The translations under genes were made by a program, and so were the position numbers. Under the pieces are notes generated by a model, which was given only the letters and a program-made list of their open reading frames with translations, was not told where the DNA came from and ran no database searches. A stretch of DNA of 64,000 nucleotides from Haliclystus octoradiatus (taxonomy: Eukaryota > Cnidaria > Staurozoa > Stauromedusae > Haliclystidae). The stretch covers positions 23,063,338 through 23,127,337 of the forward strand of contig OU744450.1 in assembly GCA_916610825.1 (NCBI GenBank), read 5' to 3'. Below, piece by piece: positions 1 to 9,947 of the stretch. Within the stretch, counting starts at the first letter, position 1, and each line of letters starts with the position of its first letter.

Positions 1-530
1 TGTGTGCTAGTGTTGTATTTTCTGTGTTTAAGTGTTGCCTTGTGTTGCGTGTAGCGTTTTTTGAACGTGCCTTCCGTCAACCCAATGTAGCTCTGTCCTT
101 CTTGGTCAAATGGAGTAGTGACGTTTGCTTTATAGATAATACTTTTCATTTGGCATTTGTTGTTGAAAGGGTATAAGTTTTTGTATCTACAGTTGCATTG
201 GTTGGTGTTAGTTGTGGTGTTTGTTGTCGAATTGATTATTTTATTGTTATGGCTCTTTAGGATTGAATTCATGTTATTTGTGCAACTATAGCTGACTTTG
301 ATTGTGTTGAGATTGAAAATCTTGTTTAATTTGTTCGATTTTGGGAAGTGATTTTTTATTAAGTTAAGGAACGAACAACCGATGTTAGTTTTCACGCTCT
401 TGTTGTAGGGTGGATTGAACCATATGGCTTTTCTTGATCGGCATTTTCTATTGTTGTTTAATGGTGTTTCTCGTGGATTGTATTTTAGGTGCGTATCGTG
501 TCCGCTTTTTCTCAAAGCGTCAGCGTATGG
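1..530 (-). pseudogene. PLE linker and GIY-YIG endonuclease, partial
   Basis: This is the continuation of the RT frame beyond the TAA at 531-533. It reads through a basic linker, the zinc-finger-like CNCRYKNLCPFNNKC and the first GIY-YIG residues (SYIGLTEGTFKQRYTQHK), then runs off the left window edge. The matching plus-strand copy at 3271-4041 shows what follows. The element's endonuclease would nick target DNA. It is reachable only by readthrough of the TAA or by internal initiation, so I mark it as a broken coding region. Confidence 0.7.
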
Positions 531-1448
531 TTATTTACTGTTCTCGAATATTGTGGAGTTAGTGGATAAATCAGATAGTCTTTGATTAATAGCTGTTGGT
601 ATTTGTTTTAGTATATTTGGCGGGTGGTTGGAGTTGATGTTAATGTATAATGGTTGGTCATTAGGCTTTCGATATGGCTGGTATGTGTCAGTGTTCAAGT
701 TAAATGTTAGGTCTAAGAAGTCAATTACCTTTAAGTTTGATTTTGTCGTTATATTTAGTCCAATGTCTTTGAATTGTTTGATTATTTTCTTTCGGAGTCT
801 TTCTGCCTGTGTGCCTGATTTATTCTTCAGGATTGCGATACCGTCATCTCTGTAGAGCCCTACGTTCCCGTTTCCTAAAATGTTGCTTATTTTTTGTAAG
901 ATGAATAATCCGACCAGTTCACACACCTCAGCGCCGTCATAGCTGCCCATAGTGACATCAAATAGGCTGTTGCTGTTCTTTTTCACCCATACTGAGTCGT
1001 TATTAAATAGTACTGATTTCCTGGAGTGCATTATGATTTTTTCGTCTATTTCGGAAATTTGTGTGAGGTTTCTCGCGAAATTTATAGATTCTTTGAGGAG
1101 TTTTTCGGATATAGAAGGGTAAAAATTTTCTATATCGAAAACTAGAAAAGATAATTTGTGTTTGTCTTTTAAATTTTCAAACCATTTGATTACGGAGAAA
1201 GAATTTTTCCATTGGTTGGCATTTGATTTTGATTTGATGTCGATTACAATTTTTTCGATTATTTTTTTGCTTACAATTCCGACCTCACTTTTTGCAGGGT
1301 TAATTAGTCGGCAGGTAGGGTTATGTTGAAAGTTGTCCTTATGGTCTTTGATGGTGATAAAAGCCTTTTGCTGGGCGATTCTCTCCGTTCGCTTGTCAAT
1401 CCTTAGTTCTTTCGTAATCTCTTTTGCCTCTCTGTTGATCTTGTTCAC
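531..1448 (-). CDS. PLE reverse transcriptase
   Basis: This is the RT domain of a Penelope-like element. Visible family motifs are FITIKDHK and CRLINPAKSE in the fingers, FLVFDIENFYPSIS (motif A, with the catalytic Asp), GSYDGAEVCELVGLF, and GLYRDDGIAI (motif C, with the YxDD catalytic pair), followed by NLKVIDFLDLTF and YRKPNDQPLYI. The first listed codon is GTG; the frame is open further upstream, so this is not a true start. It ends at a TAA (531-533), after which the same frame continues as PYADALRKSGH into the endonuclease region at 530-1. The enzyme would copy element RNA at a chromosomal nick. It lacks the upstream part as one continuous ORF. Confidence 0.88.
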   Translation of the reverse strand: MNKINREAKEITKELRIDKRTERIAQQKAFITIKDHKDNFQHNPTCRLINPAKSEVGIVSKKIIEKIVIDIKSKSNANQWKNSFSVIKWFENLKDKHKLSFLVFDIENFYPSISEKLLKESINFARNLTQISEIDEKIIMHSRKSVLFNNDSVWVKKNSNSLFDVTMGSYDGAEVCELVGLFILQKISNILGNGNVGLYRDDGIAILKNKSGTQAERLRKKIIKQFKDIGLNITTKSNLKVIDFLDLTFNLNTDTYQPYRKPNDQPLYININSNHPPNILKQIPTAINQRLSDLSTNSTIFENSK

Positions 1449-1574
1449 TGTAGCTTCATTAGTTTTCTTGTAAGTGGATGTGATATTATTGTGTAGTAAT
1501 TTATCATGTTGGCTTTTGTCAAGTTTGTAATAATTTCTTGTTTTGTCAGCAGGGACGAACGCTTTCGAAGATGT

Positions 1575-1898
1575 TTAGATTGCGTTGATATCTTGTCTAA
1601 GTTGGCGTTGGAATTTGTCATTTATTGGCCTGAATTGGATATTTGTTGTCAATTTCATTAAATCGGATTCAAAACTTTCCAATTCTGGGATCTGCGGCGG
1701 ACAATTTCTAGTCTTAAATCCATAGTGGTCATCTTTTAAATTATCCAAGTTTTCTTTGTCGCTCTCCTGGAAGAAAAACGCTTTCCAGCGCATTCTTTTA
1801 ATTACACTTTCAATTTTATCGATTAGCTGCATTACGTATGTTTTCCTAGGCGGTATTGGTATATTTTTCATAGAGTAAGTGAATGTGGCTTTCTCCAT
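1575..1898 (-). CDS. PLE polyprotein, N-terminal block (107 codons)
   Basis: This open frame starts at an ATG at 1898, just after the element's leader, and ends at a TAA (1575-1577). The frame is the same as that of the reverse transcriptase downstream on this strand. Codons between 1574 and 1449 stay open and read KAFVPADKTRNYYKL, the conserved PLE block that precedes the RT. The TAA therefore interrupts a single polyprotein rather than separating two genes. The N-terminal region is rich in charged residues, with no known enzymatic motif visible. It is probably defective unless the stop is read through. Confidence 0.7.
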   Translation of the reverse strand: MEKATFTYSMKNIPIPPRKTYVMQLIDKIESVIKRMRWKAFFFQESDKENLDNLKDDHYGFKTRNCPPQIPELESFESDLMKLTTNIQFRPINDKFQRQLRQDINAI

Positions 1899-1948
1899 GT
1901 TTCCCTGCGTTAAGATGATAGTGCTCTACTAAGTGTTAGGAGCAATGT

Positions 1949-2430
1949 AATAATAAAATTTATGTTTATCTAATAGTAGATAATATAGGGCTCTATGTCT
2001 TCATTTGACAGAGCGGTAAATAATAATAATATATGGCGAAAGAGTCAAAGAATACACATTCTTTACTGTTACTCAAGTTTCACGCTTTTCACAGCGATCT
2101 TCAGACAGATTTTTTACTCAATGAAAAATATACATGAAATCTACGTTCTATGATAAACTCTCCGTAATGCTGCTTTCTATTGTTTAATTAATACAATGCT
2201 ATTGTTATTGCTATTGTTAATACAAGTGGTAGAAAAATGTGATGGTTTCCTTTATTCTCAGTAAATGATTATTTATTATGTTTTTGATTTATTAAAATTG
2301 GACAGGTATTATTTATTTTCGTGACGACATTTAGATATTAATTCAGTTTTTTTGTTTATTATTGGTTCTTTTGCGCATATAATATGATATTTTCCAAGAG
2401 GCATAAATGGCATTTTTTCGAGATGTTGTT
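1949..2430 (-). mobile_element. PLE pseudo-LTR: partial tandem copy of the element's 3' end
   Basis: This segment is the reverse complement of about 3885-4365 in the plus-strand copy: the last part of the endonuclease frame, the 3' UTR and the beginning of the ATT tail. It sits head-to-tail upstream of the main minus-strand copy, as expected for the 5' pseudo-LTR of PLEs formed by partial tandem copying. It contains one copy of the hammerhead-like motif (2066-2108). Its upstream end abuts the inverted copy at about 2430-2438. Confidence 0.85.
2066..2108 (-). ncRNA. Candidate hammerhead-type ribozyme in PLE pseudo-LTR
   Basis: This is the identical 43-nt motif on the minus strand inside the pseudo-LTR, with the same core (CTGAAGA ... 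GAAA), the same stems and the same predicted GTA cleavage site. One copy in each repeat would let a tandem transcript be cut to unit length. Confidence 0.58.
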
Positions 2431-3270
2431 GTTGCATTTTTTATCACCATCAAAGACCATAAGGACAACTTTCAACATAACCCTACCTGCCGACTAATTA
2501 ACTCTGCAAAAAGTGAGGTCGGAATTGTAAGCAAAAAAATAATCGAAAAAATTGTAATCGACATCAAATCAAAATCAAATGCCAACCAATGGAAAAATTC
2601 TTTCTCCGTAATCAAATGGTTTGAAAATTTAAAAGACAAACACGAATTATCTTTTCTAGTTTTCGATATAGAAAATTTTTACCCTTCTATATCCGAAAAA
2701 CTCCTCAAAGAATCTATAAATTTCGCGAGAAACCTCACACAAATTTCCGAAATAGACGAAAAAATCATAATGCACTCCAGGAAATCAGTACTATTTAATA
2801 ACGACTCAGTATGGGTGAAAAAGAACAGCAACAGCCTATTTGATGTCACTATGGGCAGCTATGACGGCGCTGAGGTGTGTGAACTGGTCGGATTATTCAT
2901 CTTACAAAAAATAAGCAACATTTTAGGGAACGGGAACGTAGGGCTCTACAGAGACGACGGTATCGCAATCCTGAAGAATAAATCAGGCACACAGGCAGAA
3001 AGACTCCGAAAGAAAATAATCAAACAATTCAAAGACATTGGACTAAATATAACGACAAAATCAAACTTAAAGGTAATTGACTTCTTAGACCTAACATTTA
3101 ACTTGAACACTGACACATACCAGCCATATCGAAAGCCTAACGACCAACCATTATACATTAACATCAACTCCAACCACCCGCCAAATATACTAAAACAAAT
3201 ACCAACAGCTATTAATCAAAGACTATCTGATTTATCCACTAACTCCACAATATTCGAGAACAGTAAATAA
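2407..3270 (+). CDS. Chimeric ORF: reversed endonuclease end plus PLE reverse transcriptase
   Basis: This frame begins at an ATG that lies in the reverse complement of the neighbouring pseudo-LTR. The first roughly 10 codons (MAFFRDVVVA) are therefore an accident of the inverted junction. From about codon 12 it is RT (FITIKDHK, FDIENFYPSI, GLYRDDGIAI, NLKVIDFLDLTF) and nearly identical to the minus-strand copy. It stops at TAA 3268-3270, the same stop position as in the other copy. The N-terminal half of a normal PLE protein is missing, so it is most likely non-functional even though it is open. Confidence 0.8.
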   Translation: MAFFRDVVVAFFITIKDHKDNFQHNPTCRLINSAKSEVGIVSKKIIEKIVIDIKSKSNANQWKNSFSVIKWFENLKDKHELSFLVFDIENFYPSISEKLLKESINFARNLTQISEIDEKIIMHSRKSVLFNNDSVWVKKNSNSLFDVTMGSYDGAEVCELVGLFILQKISNILGNGNVGLYRDDGIAILKNKSGTQAERLRKKIIKQFKDIGLNITTKSNLKVIDFLDLTFNLNTDTYQPYRKPNDQPLYININSNHPPNILKQIPTAINQRLSDLSTNSTIFENSK

Positions 3271-3285
3271 CCATACGCTGACGCT

Positions 3286-4041
3286 TTGAGAAAAAGCGGA
3301 CACGATACGCACCTAAAATACAATCCACGAGAAACACCATTAAACAACAATAGAAAATGCCGATCAAGAAAATCCATATGGTTCAATCCACCCTACAACA
3401 AGAGCGTGAAAACTAACATCGGTTGTTCGTTCCTTAACTTAATAAAAAAACACTTCCCAAAATCGAACAAATTAAACAAGATTTTCAATCTCAACACAAT
3501 CAAAGTCAGCTATAGTTGCACAAATAACATGAATTCAATCCTAAAGAGCCATAACAATAAAATAATCAATTCGACAACAAACACCACAACTAACACCAAC
3601 CAATGCAACTGTAGATACAAAAACTTATGCCCTTTCAACAACAAATGCCAAATGAAAAGTATTATCTATAAAGCAAACGTCACTACTCCATTTGACCAAG
3701 AAGGACAGAGCTACATTGGGTTGACGGAAGGCACGTTCAAACAACGCTACACGCAACACAAGGCAACACTTAAACACAGAAAATACAACACTAGCACACA
3801 ACTATCCAAACACGTTTGGGATTTAAAAGACAAAAACATCACATACAAAATCGAATGGTCAGCCATCGCTAATGCAAAAGCATACAACAACATCTCTAAA
3901 AAATGCCATTTATGCCTCTTGGAAAAAAATCATATTACATGCGCAAAAGAACCAATAATAAACAAAAAAACTGAATTAATATCTAAATGTCGTCACGAAA
4001 ATAAATATTACCTGTCCAATTTTAATAAATCAAAAACATAA
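3286..4041 (+). CDS. PLE GIY-YIG endonuclease domain
   Basis: This frame is in phase with the RT ORF and separated from it only by the TAA at 3268-3270. Its listed first codon is TTG, not ATG, so it is the second half of one interrupted polyprotein. It contains a basic asparagine-rich linker, a four-cysteine motif CNCRYKNLCPFNNKC near residue 106, then SYIGLTEGTFKQRYTQH (GIY-YIG core) and a C-terminal region with more Cys/His (CHLCLLEKNHITC). PLE endonucleases of this type nick DNA for target-primed reverse transcription. Expression would need stop-codon readthrough. Confidence 0.82.
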   Translation: MRKSGHDTHLKYNPRETPLNNNRKCRSRKSIWFNPPYNKSVKTNIGCSFLNLIKKHFPKSNKLNKIFNLNTIKVSYSCTNNMNSILKSHNNKIINSTTNTTTNTNQCNCRYKNLCPFNNKCQMKSIIYKANVTTPFDQEGQSYIGLTEGTFKQRYTQHKATLKHRKYNTSTQLSKHVWDLKDKNITYKIEWSAIANAKAYNNISKKCHLCLLEKNHITCAKEPIINKKTELISKCRHENKYYLSNFNKSKT

Positions 4042-4208
4042 TAAATAATCATTTACTGAGAATAAAGGAAACCATCACATTTTTCTACCACTTGTATTAA
4101 CAATAGCAATAACAATAGCATTGTATTAATTAAACAATAGAAAGCAGCATTACGGAGAGTTTATCATAGAACGTAGATATCATGTATATTTTTCATTGAG
4201 TAAAAAAT

Positions 4209-4251
4209 CTGTCTGAAGATCGCTGTGAAAAGCGTGAAACTTGAGTAACAG
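4209..4251 (+). ncRNA. Candidate hammerhead-type ribozyme in PLE 3' end
   Basis: The order of elements fits a minimal type I hammerhead. Stem I strand CTGT (4209-4212) is followed by core CTGAAGA (4213-4219), stem II CGCT/AGCG with loop GTGAAA (4221-4234, flanked by T:T), core GAAA (4236-4239), a one-base-pair stem III with a four-base loop (C-TTGA-G), cleavage triplet GTA (cut after 4247) and closing stem I strand ACAG (4248-4251). Hammerheads with very short stem III are reported from PLE pseudo-LTRs. The T:T pair at the base of stem II is non-standard, so activity is inferred rather than shown. Confidence 0.6.
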
Positions 4252-4356
4252 TAAAGAATGTGTATTCTTTGACTCTTTCGCCATATATTATTATTATTTA
4301 CCGCTCTGTCAAATGAAGACATAGAGCCCTATATTATCTGCTATTAGATAAACATA

Positions 4357-4906
<550 letters not shown>

Positions 4907-5805
4907 ATGAATGGAAAAAGGGCAGTGCCATGCCCAAGCATTTTACATGCAAGCAACCGCAATTAGTTGTCAACTAGTATTACTATCATTATTATACATA
5001 GCTAACGGCATTGATTTTATCAGACATTCATTACTTTACATAGAACTAATAAGCAGAAGGGAGAGTTGAATTATGATGAATTGAGATGAGCTAAATCAGT
5101 CATCGTTCAGTCGAGGAACGATTACAAAATTTTAAATTGTTTATTTTTCTTGGAATTATTAAGATTCAAACATTTTAAATAATCAATTGTTCAAATTATT
5201 CATGTCGTCAGCTTCATAGCCCTTTATTTAAATTTGTAAAATTTAAATCCCAAAGATAAGCTATTCCCGTTTGAAAAATATTAGAATTTTCCCCATTAAC
5301 TTTATATATTAATTTAGAGGGGCCTTGGGGGCCCATTTTCCGATGTCGGACGGACTTCAAATGTTGGACAACTTGTATTTCGAGCAAGTCGATCGAGAAA
5401 ATGGATTGTGCCTCAAACATCTTAAACATTTTTTTTGAACTAGTCTATACTGATGAAGCTGTTCATGAACAGTTCATGAACTATTCAAAGAGTTCAACTC
5501 AAAACATTTTCTTTGCAGGGACTGTAACATTAACATGTGACATAAATTTGATAGATTTTTTTAATCATTTTTAATCACTCTCGTAGAACATAAGTAAGTT
5601 TCATAGTTAGTGAGAGGGTGTAGCATACCATCAAACATAGCTAATGGAGATTATGGGCATGAAATGGTTTCATTTTCATTAGTTTTAACTAACATTGAAG
5701 TGATATAATGAGAAATAGATTTGTGTTTATGAACTTTCCAAATAGCTTGTTTATATTATTAATAAAATAGAATGCATACAGAATTACAGAAATTAGCAAA
5801 CTTAC

Positions 5806-8800
5806 AAATCAGCTCCACAAACTTTTCCTATAAAAAAGGATAACATCTTAATTTTACTCAACATATCATATCTCTTTACTTGTAGCAATGATCAAGATAA
5901 TAAATTATTGACTGTAAATGGAGTTATAATAGAGTGAAAACGTGAAACCTTGAATATTATCCGTCCAAAGTTTTCTGAATGATTTCTATTATAAATCCAA
6001 TACTGCTTGTTTCCTTGAAAAGTCTATTTTTTTTCCACAATCCTAGCCTGCGTTACAGACCGCGATTCATTCACGAAAGAATTGGGTCTGTGGACTCTGT
6101 GTGAATTGCTCGGTTTCTCTGTCCGGGCCTCGTATCAGAATAAGATTGATGTCACATAATTATGCAAGATTAAGGTGATTCTCACCGGGATTCTCGCATT
6201 ACTTTGTTCATTTCCGTTGACATGATTGCAATAAGTTCTATTTTAGGCTTCGTAGCTATGACATTTAATTGATCGAACAGAGGTGATGAATTTATTATCT
6301 AAGAACAATAGATTTACCATGCATCGATCAGAAACTTCCGCTCTACGTTTTTGTAGCGTGGCTGGACAGAGAACTGTGCAAATCACACAGACCCTATTCT
6401 TTTGTGAATGAATCGCGGTCTGTATTGCAGACTACCACAATCCTAGCTTCCTGGTTTTCAGACTTTTCGATTTGGTGATCCAATAAACCTTAAACTTTAT
6501 TATCATTAGCATCCAAAATTCAAACTTAATCGGAAATCTAGGATATATTGAAGTTAAATGGATGTCAATTGGAAAAATGGTAGTAAATATGGTTTAACAA
6601 GGGTAAAAATATTTAGTCTCACCCTCAAATTCGGAAAATTATGTCAAATAAAGCTAGTGACCTACCATCTGAATCAGTGGCATAAAGAAGACGTTTGGGT
6701 TCACCTTCGACAAAACCTACAAGCGAATGAGTGAATCAATAGAATATATTAAACTCAACTCTACATGTGCACACAGTTAAGATGATAAACATTTATTAAA
6801 CTACTTACCAATGACAGCAATAACTATCATTCCAACCATATATAAAACAAATAAAATACAGCAGACAATATCTGTACAATTCCTACAACCAAAAAGTATA
6901 TCGATCAGTTAATGGGAAAATAAAACAAGTTCACATCAAATCAAATTTGTTGAAACTAAATTGTAATCTCTGTATTACGAATTTAAAAATTCTAATTAAA
7001 TGAAATTTATAAAATAAAAAGCTAATTAACTAAAATATGCGGAATGTATAAATCTGGGTAGGATATATTTGAATCGAAAAGAAGAGAATTATTATACTGT
7101 GATATAATTAATGGCTAAATCTGATCAGCTATCATGTAGTCTTCTTTTTTTACCTTTTCTCAATTGGACCCTTGAAGTTGGCATCATACTTTCGTTTCGG
7201 ACCTAAACAAAACAAGCAACATTAAATGGCACAGGTAGCTCAGTGGCAGAGTGCCGCAAGATGGAAGGGAGACCGAGATTCGATTCCTCGTTGGTGTACA
7301 CATTTATTTTATTTGCTTCTGTCTGTAAATTCGTTATATCCCTCAAATAAACAAGCACTCAAGTAATTCACAATTCACAATCTTAACTAAATGTGATGTG
7401 ATAGTTGGACATAAAAAAGCATACATATTTATTACAAGTAAGTAAGCTATATAAATTATAACCAGGGTCAACTCTTAAGCAAGACTGCCTGTTGAAACTT
7501 GGAGTAGCAAGAATTTGTATGTCTGTTTTTTATTCATTTTATTTATCTCAACATATACATGTGAATGTCTTTGTGTAGGCCTATGTGCGTTTGCAGCGGT
7601 TTATCGCGTTTTGCCAGCCATTCCAATAGCAAATGAAACACAAACAGCATACCATCTATAGATAATTGCAAATTGTTGCAACCAACGGCCTTTGGTTTTT
7701 CGAATTTTTCCTTTGCTTTACGCATCAAAAGAAATTTGCTTTTACGCATTGATTTGTTTAGCTTCTCAGGACCGCAGGTGTTGTATTGCTTTTCTATTGT
7801 TTGATATGTTCTCTAAATTCATTTTGGACATTTACCGTTTGGTAGCAAAGATTGACTGTAGAAAAATATCCACATCAAAATTGTCAGGCAAAACTAACCT
7901 AGCAACGCGGGTAAAATACCACTAGTTGATATAAATATTGAGTTACGTACGAGCAGTTACGACGGGCAGAAGTTTTAGAGTTAGTATGACTTTAAATTCT
8001 AGATTAACTTGGAAAAATTTCAAGGGAAGGAGTACATTGCCTAGCCTGCTCGCAGACTCACTGTCAAAATGTAAATTTGGTAAACAGTAGACATTTGGTA
8101 AAAATTTGTTTACCAAGTTTACATTTTGAAAGTGAGTCTGCGAGCAGACTGTAGCCTACATTGCCCTGTACAGAGACAACAGTCTCGCAGTCATGAAGAA
8201 CAAATCTGGTCCACAAACAGAGAGGCTTTTAAGAAGAAAATAACAAAACTATTTAAGGACAGCGGCCCAAACATTACAACAAAATGCAACTTAAAATAAA
8301 CCGATTATCAGGATGTGAACTTCAACCTACAAAATGGCACTTTTCAACCATATCGGAATCCTAATGATGAACCACTATACATTAATACCAAGTTTAACCA
8401 TCCACCAAAAATCCTAAAACACATAGGCTACCCATCGCCACCCAACAATATTTGATTAGTCATCCAGCCGTTCTATTTTTGAAAATACGAAAACCAAAAT
8501 ACGAGGATGCTCTAATTGAAAGTGGCTATGACCCGGACACAAACTTTACCTACCAATCAAGACACACACAACCAATTAACGGCAAAAAGAAAACAGACAC
8601 AGAAATATCAAACGGTTTAATTATCTAGTGGTTGCGTAATAGGTGTTATATCCGTTTATATGTCATAATCATATAAATTGTCACGTTCTAAACTGTTCGG
8701 CCTCTTTCACCTCTTTTTGTCATCCTGTACGATCGTGTCTGTCTTATTAAAGAGCTCTGACAAACGGCAATAGCAGCCCTTAGCAATTCTCCCTGTAACG

Positions 8801-9428
8801 TTAGCAGGCACGGTCTATCATCATTATAATAAAGAGCATAAACAAACAAACATATATTGTGTCGTAATTGATAATGATTTACCTGGCACAATTAATCCAC
8901 CCTATAATAAATTGTCAGAACAAACATTGGCCAAACATTTCTAAACCTCATTATAAAACATTTTCCTAATTTGAACCAGTTAAGCAACATATTCAATGCC
9001 AACCTCTAACAAGAAGACCATTACCTATGACTAATCATAACAACAAAGTAATTAACAAAGAAAAGAACAATCAACATGCTTGTACTGTTAAACAATGCAA
9101 GAATATATCTGAAGAGAAAGATGTGATTTTCTTATCATTGATCACAGCTTTAGTAACTCTTCCGATTCAGAAGCTATATCCAAATATTGCGGTTGGTATT
9201 TTGGTTAGGCCTATGCTCTGTTCACATCTTTTACAAGAATAAACAAGCCCATGAATATCAAATTTGCATCTTACTGGAGCAGAGTAGGCCTAACTGAGCT
9301 CTGTTTCTATAATTACTTAAATAATTTGTAGGCTACCATTATTCTGGTCGTCCTTAGTATAAGCATGTTGTAGCCTAAGCTTGGGTTTAAAAATAAAATA
9401 ACAAACCTCCATCCTCGGTATCCGTCAT
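5806..9428 (-). CDS. SLC44 choline transporter-like protein, first five coding exons
   Basis: I reconstructed the 5' part of a minus-strand gene. Coding exons are 9407-9428, 7154-7202, 6809-6882, 6666-6716 and 5806-5827, all with GT-AG borders and compatible phases. The protein starts MTDTEDGGPKRKYDANFKGP, then RNCTDIVCC and a first hydrophobic segment (ILFVLYMVGMIVIAVI), then GEPKRLLYATDSDGKVCGADF. This matches the N-terminus of SLC44A2/A4-type proteins: KYDxxFKGP, CTDIxCC before TM1, and the YxTDSxGxxCG block after it. These are multi-pass membrane proteins of the choline-transporter-like family. The remaining exons must lie left of 5806; I did not find them before position 1, so the PLE pair probably sits in a large intron. 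A splice acceptor at 9448-9449 implies an upstream 5' UTR exon. The paralogue is not resolved. Confidence 0.85.
6044..6434. mobile_element. MITE, TAGYCTGC termini, 9-bp target duplication
   Basis: Terminal inverted repeats of roughly 75 bp begin TAGCCTGCGTTACAGACC on the left and TAGTCTGCAATACAGACC on the right (reversed). The element is flanked by the perfect direct repeat CCACAATCC (6035-6043 and 6435-6443). The 9-bp duplication and long TIRs resemble Mutator-like non-autonomous elements. No transposase is present. It lies in the SLC44 intron between exons 4 and 5. Confidence 0.85.
7228..7300 (+). repeat. tRNA-like pseudogene or SINE head
   Basis: It has a Pol III A-box-like stretch (TAGCTCAGTGGCAGAGTG) and a B-box-like stretch (GATTCGATTCC) at tRNA spacing. 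The acceptor-stem halves do not pair well. It lies in SLC44 intron 1. Probably a tRNA relic or the 5' end of a SINE. Confidence 0.45.
8042..8156. mobile_element. MITE, TAGYCTGC termini, 9-bp target duplication, inserted in PLE relic
   Basis: A 115-bp near-palindrome whose arms share CTGCTCGCAGACTCAC. It is flanked by TACATTGCC at 8033-8041 and again at 8157-8165. Same terminal motif and duplication length as the 6044-6434 element. Confidence 0.82.
8160..9110 (+). pseudogene. Decayed Penelope-like element (RT end and linker)
   Basis: Frames with several stops and shifts still read LYRD, AVMKNKSGPQTERL, PYRNPNDEPLYINTKFNHPP, YEDALIESGYDPDTNF and later LINPPYNK and NHNNKVIN. These align in order to the intact PLE copies at the left end. 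About 270 bp between roughly 8611 and 8890 has no PLE counterpart, so it is a secondary insertion or replacement. The relic sits in SLC44 intron 1 and belongs to a diverged PLE lineage. Confidence 0.75.
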
Positions 9429-9871
9429 TATCAATCCTCAAAGAAATCTGTGAAAACGTGTTACTTTGTATCGTAAGCTGTAACGTTACTTGTTAACATA
9501 TAGCCCTCAATGAGTAATGTTTCCAACGAACTGTAAGCTGGATTTCTTTATTACACTGACAGTCTGACTAAGCCAAACAGCGGTCTTTCAAAGTTCAAGA
9601 CCTTGTGTGTGATAAAAGTCATACCCTAATACGTCATGTAAAGACACAACAAAGGGCGCGTCAGAATTTGAAATAAAAAATTAATTAATTATCATTGAGG
9701 CATTGTTATTATAGAGAAAAGATCTTTAGGAATAAATGTTTAATCTGAACAATCCCTGTTCAAGAACCTCACGCGAACCACAAATATTTAACTTGCTAAC
9801 TTCAATTTCTTAAAATTTAAATGCGAAAATGAAGTATGCAATGGATTAATTATTGTATATCTTATTCTTAC

Positions 9872-9947
9872 TATCATTAGAATCTTTTACTAAAACTCTT
9901 CCATCTTCTTCTGAGATATTTAATTCTTCCACACCCTTTGACGCCAT
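9872..9947 (-). other. Candidate upstream exon with short ORF, 5' of SLC44
   Basis: On the minus strand an ATG in good context (AACATGGCG) at 9947 opens 25 codons (MASKGVEELNISEEDG...) ending at a consensus donor (ATA|GTAAGAATA, exon end 9872). If spliced to the acceptor at 9448-9449 of SLC44 exon 1, the frame ends at a TGA two bases before the SLC44 ATG. It could be a uORF-bearing 5' UTR exon of SLC44, or the first exon of an unrelated gene. I do not recognise the peptide. Confidence 0.35.

Larger units (their letters stand above)
1..1948 (-). mobile_element. Penelope-like retroelement (PLE), main copy, cut by window edge
   Basis: Minus-strand PLE body. Read 5' to 3' from about 1948 down to 1 it has a short leader, an N-terminal block, a reverse transcriptase and the start of a GIY-YIG endonuclease that continues past position 1. 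It is nearly identical in sequence to the plus-strand copy at 2431-4365: only a few residues differ, for example LINP versus LINS and KHKL versus KHEL. Both are therefore recent. A second segment of the element's 3' end (1949-2430) lies directly upstream in the same orientation, which is the pseudo-LTR arrangement known for PLEs. Two in-frame TAA codons (1575-1577 and 531-533) interrupt the otherwise open frame. Confidence 0.9.
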
